A DNA stretch of 6,154 nucleotides, from assembly GCA_030635405.1 (NCBI GenBank), contig DAOVZA010000148.1:1-6154 (forward strand), written 5' to 3'. Below the pieces are notes generated by a model. The model ran no database searches. It saw only the letters and a program-made list of their open reading frames with translations, and was not told where the DNA came from. A program made the position numbers and the translations under genes. Of this stretch, positions 1 to 5,973 are shown in pieces (within the stretch, counting starts at the first letter, position 1; each line of letters begins with the position of its first letter). The stretch is from Desulfocapsa sp. Its GTDB lineage: Bacteria > Desulfobacterota > Desulfobulbia > Desulfobulbales > Desulfocapsaceae.

Positions 1-296
1 AACAGATGTTTATCACCAACGAAGCTATAGCGAGAAAAAGCATAGGCGGCAGGTAAGGCGCAGCTCACCGAAATAACAACATTCATCGACACATAAATCA
101 TCGAGTTAATGTAGCCTGAGTACCAGGATGGATCTGTGAAAATAACTCGATAATTATCAAAGGTAAGATTCTGTGGCCAGAGACTGAAAACAGAGAGTAT
201 CTCCGAATTTGTTTTCAGGCTCATATTCAACAGCCAGTAGATAGGAAGAAGTAAAAAGAAGATATAAACCGTTGGTATCATCCATTTCCAGCGCAT
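1..296 (-). CDS. glpQ: Glycerol ABC transporter permease GlpQ, 5' part (cut by left edge)
   Basis: Inner-membrane permease, second transmembrane partner of GlpP in a carbohydrate-type ABC importer. Only the first 98 codons are inside the window; the frame is open to position 1. The start ATG (296-294) lies 1 nt after the glpP stop and has a good GGAGGT site 7 nt upstream. The translation begins MRWKWMIPTVYIFFLLLPIY, a first membrane helix at about residues 5-27 ending in the family-typical 'LPIYWLLNMSLK'. A soluble stretch with 'WPQNLTFDNYRVIF' (40-53) follows, then 'NSMIYVSMNVVISVSCALPA' opening helix 2 (64-83) and 'YAFSRYSF' (85-92), the usual layout of MalG-type permeases (BPD_transp_1 family). 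The EAA loop that contacts the ATPases is outside the window. The name rests on position after glpP and on family resemblance. This is not the E. coli phosphodiesterase GlpQ. Confidence 0.88.
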   Translation of the reverse strand, partial: MRWKWMIPTVYIFFLLLPIYWLLNMSLKTNSEILSVFSLWPQNLTFDNYRVIFTDPSWYSGYINSMIYVSMNVVISVSCALPAAYAFSRYSFVGDKHL

Positions 297-297
297 A

Positions 298-1182
298 TCA
301 GGGACCTCCATTCGAGCTTTCTTCACCGATATTGCTCATCACTGTGAAGAAGACCCAGGAAAGAAGAAGTATCACGAGAAAATAGATGAGTGACATTGCC
401 GCAGCCGGGCCAAGATCAAACTGGCCGATTGCCATTTTCACAAGGTCAATGGACATGAAGGTGGTGGAATTTCCGGGGCCGCCACCGGTGATAACAAATG
501 GCTCCGTATAGATCATAAAACTATCCATAAAACGCAGAAGAACAGCTATCAGTAACACTCGCTGCATTTTTGGCAGCTGAATATATCTAAAAACAGCAAT
601 GCGTGAAGCACCATCAATTTTCGCAGCCTGATAATAGGCATCAGGGATCGAGCAGAGTCCGGCGTAACAGAGCAGAACAACAAGACTGGTCCAATGCCAG
701 ACATCCATAACGATAATTGTAATCCAAGCGGCAACGGGATCTTGAGTATAGTTATAATCCACTCCCATTGCGGCAAGAGTGTGACCAAGCAGACCAATGT
801 CCACACGGCCAAATATCTGCCAGATCGTACCAACCACATTCCATGGAATAAGCAGTGGCAAAGCCATGGAGATAAGACAGACCGGAACTCCCCAGCCTTT
901 TTTGGGCATGGCCAGAGCAATCACGATACCTAGGGGAATTTCAATAGCGAGAATAATTGCGGAAAAGCTTATCTGTCTAAGAAAGGCATCATGAAAACGC
1001 TCCGAATGAATAAGATCTCTAAACCAATCCATTCCAACCCAGAAAAACTGATTATTGCCAAAAGTATCCTGCACCGAATAATTGACCACGGTCAGCAGAG
1101 GAATAATGGCACTGAAAGCCACCACAAGAAAGACCGGCAACACCATAAACCATGCTTTTTGGTTCACTTGTTTTGCTATCAC
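298..1182 (-). CDS. glpP: Glycerol ABC transporter permease GlpP
   Basis: Inner-membrane permease of 294 residues, MalF/UgpA-like in topology (BPD_transp_1 family), forming the translocation path with GlpQ. The start is GTG at 1182-1180, which overlaps the glpT stop as GTGA; an AGGAG site sits 7 nt upstream. Probable membrane helices by hydrophobicity: about 12-34, 70-92, 99-121, 151-177, 208-230 and 262-284. The cytoplasmic EAA loop that docks on the ATPases is visible at about 185-204 (QAAKIDGASRIAVF, then LP at 203-204), with the central Gly at 191. It is followed by 'TGGGPGNSTTF', a signature of sugar-type permeases between helices 5 and 6. No signal peptide beyond the first helix. The 4-nt overlap with glpT and 1-nt gap to glpQ indicate co-translation. 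Family and role in a glycerol importer are strong; glycerol as substrate is inferred from synteny with the rhizobial system. It is unrelated to the Bacillus antiterminator GlpP. Confidence 0.92.
   Translation of the reverse strand: MIAKQVNQKAWFMVLPVFLVVAFSAIIPLLTVVNYSVQDTFGNNQFFWVGMDWFRDLIHSERFHDAFLRQISFSAIILAIEIPLGIVIALAMPKKGWGVPVCLISMALPLLIPWNVVGTIWQIFGRVDIGLLGHTLAAMGVDYNYTQDPVAAWITIIVMDVWHWTSLVVLLCYAGLCSIPDAYYQAAKIDGASRIAVFRYIQLPKMQRVLLIAVLLRFMDSFMIYTEPFVITGGGPGNSTTFMSIDLVKMAIGQFDLGPAAAMSLIYFLVILLLSWVFFTVMSNIGEESSNGGP
304..309 (-). promoter_or_regulatory. Ribosome binding site of glpQ inside the end of glpP
   Basis: GGAGGT on the minus strand, 7 nt before the ATG at 296-294. It lies within the last codons of glpP and supports the glpQ start even though the gene is truncated by the window edge. 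Confidence 0.75.
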
Positions 1183-2267
1183 TTTCGTTCTCCTGAAATG
1201 AGATGGTCATTAACATAAATATTGGTGTGATCGATATCGAAGATGAGTGAACAAGTATCCCCTGTCATATCGAAAAGCTCAGGAACAACAACGTTGAACT
1301 CTTTTTCCTTTAAAACAACACGGACAATTTTATGACGACCGATATCGTCTATCCTGATGATTTTAACCGGTAAGCCTTTTGTGTCAGAAGGAGCCAGACT
1401 CAAGTGCTCGGGCCGTATACCAACCTCAATTTTGGCAGCTGATTCAACATCTCCGTAAGTGCTGTTAAGAATAAGCTCATGACCTTCAACAAAAAGCCTG
1501 TCTTTTTGTAACTCACAGGGGCAAACATTCATCCCGGGAGAACCGATGAAATAACCGACAAAAGTATGTTCCGGCTTTTCAAAAAGCGCTTCAGGAGTAC
1601 CCACCTGTACAATTTCACCCTCATACATGACGATAACTTCATCTGCAAAGGTGAGGGCTTCCGTCTGATCGTGTGTAACATAGATCATGGTAAAGCCAAA
1701 TTTTTTGTGAAGGAACTTCAACTGAGAGCGCAACTCCCATTTGAGCTGCGGATCTATAACAGTCAAGGGCTCATCAAAAAGGATTGCATTCACACTTTTA
1801 CGAATAAGACCACGGCCAAGCGAAATCTTTTGTTTAGAATCTGCGGTTAGGTGCTGCGCCTTAGTATAGAGATCTTTTTCAAGACCGAGAATTCCAGCAA
1901 GTTCAATGACTCTTGGTTCAATTTCCTTTCTGCTCCTGCCTCTGTTTTTCAGCGGAAAAGCCAGATTTTGAAAAACTGTCATGGTATCGTAAACAACAGG
2001 AAACTGGAAAATCTGGGCAATATTGCGTTCTTCTGTTGGCTGATTTGTAATGTCCGTATCATCAAAAAGAACCTCACCTCTTGTTGGATGAAGAAGCCCT
2101 GAGATGATGTTAAGCAAAGTAGTCTTTCCACAACCGGAAGGACCAAGCAGAGCATACGCTCCACCATCACGCCAGGTAAGATTTAGCTTCTTCAATGCAA
2201 AATCATCAGGGTTATCCGACTCTCCTGTATATGAATGAGCGATATCTTTTAAAGTAATATTGGCCAT
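1179..2267 (-). CDS. glpT: Glycerol ABC transporter ATPase GlpT (degenerate signature motif)
   Basis: Cytoplasmic ATPase subunit, 362 residues, MalK-type: nucleotide-binding domain about 4-235, then an OB-fold/TOBE-like regulatory region (about 245-362) containing 'VGIRPEHLSL'. Visible motifs: Walker A GPSGCGKT (42-49), Q-loop Gln88 in 'FQFPVVYDTMTV', Walker B 'ILFDEP' (162-167) with catalytic Glu166, and H-loop His199 in 'YVTHDQTEAL'. The expected LSGGQ signature is replaced by LTADSKQK (140-147), and the D-loop reads LTVID rather than the usual LSNLD. The insertion 'TGESDNPDDFAL' before Walker A fits the GlpT subfamily. ATG start at 2267-2265 with AGGAG at 2275-2279, 7 nt upstream; 13 nt separate it from glpS. 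It most likely pairs with GlpS as a heterodimer. Despite the symbol, it is not the E. coli glycerol-3-phosphate antiporter GlpT. Confidence 0.93.
   Translation of the reverse strand: MANITLKDIAHSYTGESDNPDDFALKKLNLTWRDGGAYALLGPSGCGKTTLLNIISGLLHPTRGEVLFDDTDITNQPTEERNIAQIFQFPVVYDTMTVFQNLAFPLKNRGRSRKEIEPRVIELAGILGLEKDLYTKAQHLTADSKQKISLGRGLIRKSVNAILFDEPLTVIDPQLKWELRSQLKFLHKKFGFTMIYVTHDQTEALTFADEVIVMYEGEIVQVGTPEALFEKPEHTFVGYFIGSPGMNVCPCELQKDRLFVEGHELILNSTYGDVESAAKIEVGIRPEHLSLAPSDTKGLPVKIIRIDDIGRHKIVRVVLKEKEFNVVVPELFDMTGDTCSLIFDIDHTNIYVNDHLISGERK
1190..1194 (-). promoter_or_regulatory. Ribosome binding site of glpP, supports GTG start
   Basis: AGGAG on the minus strand, 7 nt before the GTG at 1182-1180 and inside the last codons of glpT. 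Together with the GTGA stop/start overlap it supports the non-ATG start. Confidence 0.7.
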
Positions 2268-2280
2268 GAATTAACTCCTG

Positions 2281-3369
2281 CTAAACATCCGCTATTGTTT
2301 CCGGTGTGACAACCAACTGCTCATTTCTGTCAAAAACATAGAATTTCGAAGGATCAAGAAACACCTCAATGGTTTCATTAATATCAAGATCATGGATGCC
2401 TCTGGCAAGCACAACCCACCGCATTCCGGCAACATCAATATGAATAAAAGATTCAGAACCAGTGATTTCCGCAACCACCACTTTCGCCTTAACACTTATC
2501 GCAGAATCAGACTTCCTTCTCAGACAGAGATGATGCGGCCTAAAAGCGATGGTATAGTCATCGTCAGGCAGATCAGGGAGCCTTCCAAGAAGAGGGATTT
2601 CAACATGACTCTTATAGAGCATCCTGTTGTTGAGCTTAGTAACAGGAAGAGTATTCAACGGTGGATCAGAGAGAGTGCGAGCAGTGATAAGATTTGACGG
2701 TCTACTGAAAACATCAATGGTTGGACCAAACTGAGTAACCCTTCCCTCATGCAGTGAAACGGTATTACCGCCCAAAAGCAGCGCCTCCGAAGGTTCTGTT
2801 GTCGCATAAACAAAAACTGCCCCGGTTTCTGCAAATATACGGGGAAGTTCTTCTCGTAATTCTTCTCTTAATTTGTAATCGAGATTAGCAAGCGGCTCAT
2901 CAAGAAGTACCAGTTCGGCACCTTTTATAAGCGCTCTTGCCAGTGCAGTACGTTGTTGCTGGCCACCTGAGAGTTCCTGAGGTTTGCGTTGCAGAAGATT
3001 ATCAAGTTTGAGCAGATTTGAAACTTTAGCAACTTTTTCAGCAATGACATCTTTTGAAACCTTAGCGATACGAAGAGGAGAAGCGATATTCTCATAAACC
3101 GTCAAATTTGGATAATTAATAAATTGCTGGTAAACCATAGCCACATTTCGTTTTTGCACCGCAACGCCGGTGACATCATCGCCTCTGACATATATTTTTC
3201 CGGATGTCGGCTGATCCAATCCCGCCATTAAACGCATAAGAGATGTTTTGCCAGATAGCGTTGCGCCCAAAAGAATATTCAGAGTCCCTGCTTCAAAGGC
3301 AAGTGATACGTCGGTTATATGAAACTCCTCGCCGACCTTTGTTGATACATTGCGTAACTCAAGCTGCAT
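2281..3369 (-). CDS. glpS: Glycerol ABC transporter ATPase GlpS (no H-loop histidine)
   Basis: Cytoplasmic ATPase subunit, 362 residues, partner of GlpT. Visible motifs: Walker A GATLSGKT (35-42), unusual in having Leu where most ABC ATPases have Gly (GPSGSGKT); Q-loop 'YQQFINYP' (80-87); canonical signature LSGGQQQR (133-140); Walker B 'LVLLDEP' (153-159) with Glu158; D-loop LANLD (160-164). The H-loop reads 'YATTEPSEAL', so Thr191 stands where the catalytic His belongs and Glu192 where Asp is usual. The C-terminal regulatory part (about 240-362) contains 'IAFRPHHLCL', matching the RPEHL element of MalK-type ATPases. The ATG (3369-3367) follows the glpD TAG with no gap; AGGAAGAG at 3373-3380 inside the end of glpD is its ribosome site. 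The protein has the same length as GlpT but is clearly a diverged paralogue. It is not the glycerol-related 'glpS' of other nomenclatures; the symbol follows the rhizobial operon. Confidence 0.93.
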   Translation of the reverse strand: MQLELRNVSTKVGEEFHITDVSLAFEAGTLNILLGATLSGKTSLMRLMAGLDQPTSGKIYVRGDDVTGVAVQKRNVAMVYQQFINYPNLTVYENIASPLRIAKVSKDVIAEKVAKVSNLLKLDNLLQRKPQELSGGQQQRTALARALIKGAELVLLDEPLANLDYKLREELREELPRIFAETGAVFVYATTEPSEALLLGGNTVSLHEGRVTQFGPTIDVFSRPSNLITARTLSDPPLNTLPVTKLNNRMLYKSHVEIPLLGRLPDLPDDDYTIAFRPHHLCLRRKSDSAISVKAKVVVAEITGSESFIHIDVAGMRWVVLARGIHDLDINETIEVFLDPSKFYVFDRNEQLVVTPETIADV

Positions 3370-4911
3370 CTACTCTTCCTCAGCCTTTAGTGGAGATGAA
3401 TCGTTCTGTTGCGATAATTTCTGACGTATATATTCTTCCAGACTGACAACTTCATCAGAGTTCAAAAAGAGACCTATTTTAGTGCGTCTCCAAAGTACAT
3501 CTTCCGCTGTTTGTGCCCATTCTTTATCAAGAAGATAATCCACTTCAAACCCGTATAACTGTTGACCGAAATGGGTTCCAAACTGTTCTGCTGTCTGAAT
3601 TCCATTACTCATCTCATGAGCACACGTCCCATAGGTTCTGATAAGTCGGATTGCATGTTTTTCCAGGATAAACGGACAGGATATCCTTAATTTTTGAATT
3701 TCTTCCTTAAAATAGACAGGTGAAAAACCCCCGCCAGGAAGATTCGCTGTTTCTGTCCATGGCCCCTGCATCTCTGGCAGAAAAGCATTGAGCTTCTTCA
3801 AGACAGATTCTGCGAGTTTTCTGTACGTGGTTATTTTACCGCCATAAATAGAAAGCAATGGCGCCTCTTTATCCCCAGTATCAAGTGTGAGCACGTAATC
3901 CCGGGTTGCAGCCTTAGCATCACTTTTTCCATCATCAAAAAGAGGTCTGATTCCGGAATAGCTATAAACCACATCTTCAGGACTAATCTGGGTGGTAAAA
4001 TATTCATTGGCCGCATTGCAGAGATAGTCAATTTCTTCAGAATCGATTTCCACCTCATCAGGGTTACCATGAAAATCAACATCGGTTGTCCCGATAAGGG
4101 TAAAATCATTCTGGAATGGAATTGCAAAGATGATGCGGCCATCACCATTTTGGAAGATATAGGCACGCTTATGATCAAAAAGCTTCTCAACTATTACATG
4201 GCTCCCCTTCACCATGCGAATATGCTGCGCTGTTTCTGTATGTGTAATATGCGGAAGAAGTGTGTCAAGCCAAGGTCCGCTTGCATTGACGAGCACCTTG
4301 GCCTGTATAGTGCTCTTGGTGCCGCTGTTTTTATCCAGCAATTTCAAGATCCAGATGCCCTTATCTCTTTTGGCTGAGATAAGCTCGGTTCTCACTCGTA
4401 TTTCAGCGCCCTTTTCAGCAGCATCTTGAGCATTAAGCACAACCAACCGACTATCCATAACCCAGCAATCAGAGTATTCGAAACCTTTCTTAAAATCGCC
4501 CTTAAGTGGTGTCCCTGCTTCATCAGTTTCAAGATTAACACTGCTTGTACCCGGTAGTAGTTTTCTGCCACCGATGTGATCATATAGAAACAATCCAAGA
4601 CGGATTAACCAGGCAGGACGTAAACCTTTATGATGGGGGAGTATAAAGCGAAGAGGCCAGATAATATGAGGGGCAGCGTTAAGAAGCACTTCTCTTTCAC
4701 GAAGAGCTTCCCTGACCAGGCGGAATTCATAATATTCAAGATAGCGCAGACCGCCATGAATCAGCTTGGTACTTGCAGATGAAGTGCCACTGGCAAGATC
4801 ATTTTGTTCACACAGAAACACTGACAAGCCACGACCCGCAGCATCACGAGCAATACCGCAACCGTTAATACCACCACCAATTATGGCCAGATCAAAAACA
4901 GAGGAATTCAT
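3370..4911 (-). CDS. glpD: Glycerol-3-phosphate dehydrogenase GlpD (FAD, quinone-linked)
   Basis: Oxidises sn-glycerol 3-phosphate to dihydroxyacetone phosphate at the inner face of the cytoplasmic membrane and passes electrons to quinone. With the chosen start the protein has 513 residues, close to E. coli GlpD (501). Visible: FAD dinucleotide fold 'DLAIIGGGINGCG' (7-19), 'AAGRGLSVFLCEQNDLASGT' (24-43), 'TKLIHGGLRYLE' (48-59) with His52, Arg56 and Tyr57 matching E. coli His50, Arg54 and Tyr55, 'GFEYSDCWVMDSRLV', 'LIGTTDVDFHGNPDEV', 'YSGIRPL', 'YGGKITTYRKLAE', and the C-terminal DAO_C signature 'EWAQTAEDVLWRRTKIGL'. An in-frame ATG at 4944 would add 11 residues (MKALAFRKGTV) but has no properly spaced ribosome site. 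The ATG at 4911 has AGGAAGGG 7 nt upstream and starts just before the FAD strand, so it is preferred. The TAG stop abuts the glpS ATG. Glycerol kinase (glpK) is not in the window. Confidence 0.96.
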   Translation of the reverse strand: MNSSVFDLAIIGGGINGCGIARDAAGRGLSVFLCEQNDLASGTSSASTKLIHGGLRYLEYYEFRLVREALREREVLLNAAPHIIWPLRFILPHHKGLRPAWLIRLGLFLYDHIGGRKLLPGTSSVNLETDEAGTPLKGDFKKGFEYSDCWVMDSRLVVLNAQDAAEKGAEIRVRTELISAKRDKGIWILKLLDKNSGTKSTIQAKVLVNASGPWLDTLLPHITHTETAQHIRMVKGSHVIVEKLFDHKRAYIFQNGDGRIIFAIPFQNDFTLIGTTDVDFHGNPDEVEIDSEEIDYLCNAANEYFTTQISPEDVVYSYSGIRPLFDDGKSDAKAATRDYVLTLDTGDKEAPLLSIYGGKITTYRKLAESVLKKLNAFLPEMQGPWTETANLPGGGFSPVYFKEEIQKLRISCPFILEKHAIRLIRTYGTCAHEMSNGIQTAEQFGTHFGQQLYGFEVDYLLDKEWAQTAEDVLWRRTKIGLFLNSDEVVSLEEYIRQKLSQQNDSSPLKAEEE

Positions 4912-5068
4912 GACTGTTCCCTTCCTGAAAGCCAGAGCCTTCATGAGATTGTTTCACATTACCACCTACAGACCTTCACATGCCATTGTATTTATGTGTA
5001 ACCGAAAACAAACACTCGTTCAAGCGAAATCAAATATTCTTGCTGATTTTTCTCCTCATCAAAACATA
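4912..5068 (-). promoter_or_regulatory. glpR-glpD intergenic region with candidate GlpR sites
   Basis: This 157-nt gap is the only sizeable break inside the cluster. On the plus strand it has two CGAAA elements at 5003-5007 and 5025-5029, spaced 22 bp (about two helical turns), and a TCG-N6-CGA inverted pair at 5016-5027. TCG/CGA halves are the core of the E. coli GlpR operator, though there the spacing is 4. A weak promoter can be drawn upstream: TTGATG at 5057-5062 with GAATAT 17 nt downstream, only partly matching consensus. No convincing terminator hairpin follows glpR, so readthrough from the glpR promoter is also possible. A second, repressor-controlled promoter for glpD is an inference. 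Confidence 0.4.
4919..4926 (-). promoter_or_regulatory. Ribosome binding site deciding the glpD start
   Basis: AGGAAGGG on the minus strand, 7 nt before the ATG at 4911-4909. The alternative upstream ATG at 4944 only has a GGTGG about 17 nt away, too far to be useful. This favours the 513-residue form of GlpD. Confidence 0.75.
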
Positions 5069-5836
5069 TTAGTTGCCAGCTATCACGATACGAACACCAT
5101 GCTCCTGGCAAATCTCCTTAAACTTCTGTGGCGGATCAGCATCAATCACCATAGTGTCAATCCCTGAAATATGACCAATGCGAACCGGTGCATTGCGTTC
5201 AAATTTCATCATATCTGCCACCAGAATCACATGTCTAGCATTATTGATAATGGCCTTGGCAACACGAACTTCTCTAAAATCATAATCAAGCAAAGAGCCG
5301 TCTTCATCAATGGCAGAAACACCGATAACGGCATAGTCAACTTTGAACTGATTAATAAAATCAACCGCAGCACCACCTACGATTCCGCCATCTGAACGGC
5401 GCACCTGACCACCGGCAATTATCAGTTCAACACCCATGAAATCCTTCATAATATCAACGGCATTGACATTATTAGAAATCACCAACAGGCCTCGATGATC
5501 CTTAAGGGCATGAGCAACCTGTTCGGTGGTTGTGCCAATATTGATAAGCAGTGAACTGTTGTCTGGGATCAACTCAGCACCATACCTACCAATTGCTTTC
5601 TTGGCAGCAGGCGCAAGCAGACGCCTTGCTTCATAGCTTACGTTTTCAATACCAGAACCAACAATGGCACCTCCATGAACTCTTTGCAGGAGCTGTCTTT
5701 CACAGAGAAGGTTAAGATCTTTTCGGATGGTTTGGGAAGAAACATTGAAGGTGGCAGATAAATCTTCTACATCAACTCTGCCGTTCTTACCAGCAAGGGC
5801 AAGAATCTTGTTTTGCCGGGGGGATAGGATATCCAT
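5069..5836 (-). CDS. glpR: DeoR-family glycerol-3-phosphate regulon repressor GlpR
   Basis: Transcriptional repressor of 255 residues, about the size of E. coli GlpR (252). N-terminal winged helix-turn-helix about 6-57: 'RQNKILALAGKNGRVDVEDL', recognition helix 'SSQTIRKDLNLL' (33-44) and the DeoR-family wing 'QRVHGGA' (51-57). The C-terminal DeoRC effector domain (about 75-235) has the phosphate-binding type loop 'INIGTTTEQVAHAL' (98-111), 'ISNNVNAVDIM', 'IIAGGQVRRSDGGIVGGAAV' and 'DEDGSLLDYDFREVRVAKAI', closely parallel to E. coli GlpR ('LAGGELRSRDGGIIGEATLD', 'DSDGSLLEFDYHEVRTKRAI'). The likely inducer is glycerol 3-phosphate (family knowledge). ATG at 5836-5834; the ribosome site is poor (only AGG at 5846-5848, 9 nt away), suggesting low expression as suits a repressor. 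It lies at the head of the cluster, transcribed toward glpD, and its promoter carries a possible self-binding site. Confidence 0.93.
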   Translation of the reverse strand: MDILSPRQNKILALAGKNGRVDVEDLSATFNVSSQTIRKDLNLLCERQLLQRVHGGAIVGSGIENVSYEARRLLAPAAKKAIGRYGAELIPDNSSLLINIGTTTEQVAHALKDHRGLLVISNNVNAVDIMKDFMGVELIIAGGQVRRSDGGIVGGAAVDFINQFKVDYAVIGVSAIDEDGSLLDYDFREVRVAKAIINNARHVILVADMMKFERNAPVRIGHISGIDTMVIDADPPQKFKEICQEHGVRIVIAGN

Positions 5837-5884
5837 AGGGCTAGACCTGTAGGGTTAGGGTTGGCCTGCTTATGATTAAATCCC

Positions 5885-5913
5885 ATTATTCAACGAAGTT
5901 TCGATAATGTCAA
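5885..5913 (-). promoter_or_regulatory. Sigma70-type promoter of glpR and the glp cluster
   Basis: On the minus strand: -35 TTGACA (5908-5913, perfect consensus), a 17-nt spacer (5891-5907) and -10 AATAAT (5885-5890, 5 of 6 to TATAAT). The expected transcription start is near 5878, giving a leader of about 42 nt to the glpR ATG. It is the best promoter-like sequence I see in the window, and such strength before a repressor gene implies tight control by the nearby operator-like elements. Confidence 0.72.
5894..5903. promoter_or_regulatory. Candidate GlpR operator CGAA-GT-TTCG in the promoter spacer
   Basis: A perfect 4-bp inverted repeat CGAA/TTCG with a 2-nt centre, lying wholly between the -10 and -35 boxes. 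The adjoining TTCGATAATG agrees at 9 of 10 places with one half of the E. coli GlpR consensus as I recall it (WWCGAWMATW); the other half does not match well. The location would let a bound repressor block RNA polymerase. Short, so chance remains possible. Confidence 0.42.
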
Positions 5914-5938
5914 TTTGTATTTCATATGAAACACAAAT
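5913..5938. promoter_or_regulatory. 26-bp near-perfect palindrome abutting the glpR -35 box
   Basis: The two 13-base arms are ATTTGTATTTCAT and ATGAAACACAAAT; 12 of 13 pairs are complementary, and the central 12 bp TTTCATATGAAA (5920-5931) are perfect. It touches the -35 box at one base, a position used by activators or by repressors that occlude the promoter. It does not resemble the TCG/CGA sites expected for GlpR, nor the CRP or FNR consensus, so the binding protein is unknown. Confidence 0.6.
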
Positions 5939-5955
5939 CACACTAAAAGTGTGAT
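5937..5955. repeat. 8-bp inverted repeat with 3-nt loop, weak terminator or operator
   Basis: ATCACACT (5937-5944), loop AAA, AGTGTGAT (5948-5955). On the minus strand the stem is followed by TTGTGTTT, so it could be a weak intrinsic terminator for the partial gene whose stop is 18 nt upstream. The stem has only three G-C pairs, and the tail is not a clean T-run, so a protein-binding site is as likely. It shares two bases with the adjacent 26-bp palindrome. Confidence 0.45.
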
Positions 5956-5973
5956 GTAGTATTCTGGTTATTA

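Noticed and set aside
694..1218. Several overlapping plus-strand frames opposite glpP
   Set aside because: Antisense shadows of a permease gene; compositions are dominated by His, Asn and Thr, as expected when hydrophobic codons are read backwards.
4979..5001. CACAT...ATGTG inverted repeat in the glpR-glpD gap
   Set aside because: Only 5-bp arms around a loop of more than 10 nt and no T-run; too weak to call a terminator.
5030..5059. Nine-residue minus-strand mini-ORF (MRRKISKNI) just after glpR, as a possible leader peptide
   Set aside because: No ribosome site before its ATG, no attenuator hairpins and no regulatory codon run; probably chance.
4766..5167. 133-codon plus-strand reading frame across the glpD start, the gap and the glpR end
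   Set aside because: It is antisense to two well-supported genes, its translation has no recognisable domain, and the part over glpD and glpR simply mirrors their codon pattern.
5851..5862. AGGGTTAGGGTT, resembling telomere-type repeats
   Set aside because: Only two copies in the glpR leader of a bacterial operon; coincidence.
5927..5954. Possible CRP site (TGTGA-N6-TTTCA, minus strand)
   Set aside because: Only one half matches TGTGA; the TCACA/TGTGA arms of the hairpin face the wrong way for a CRP site.
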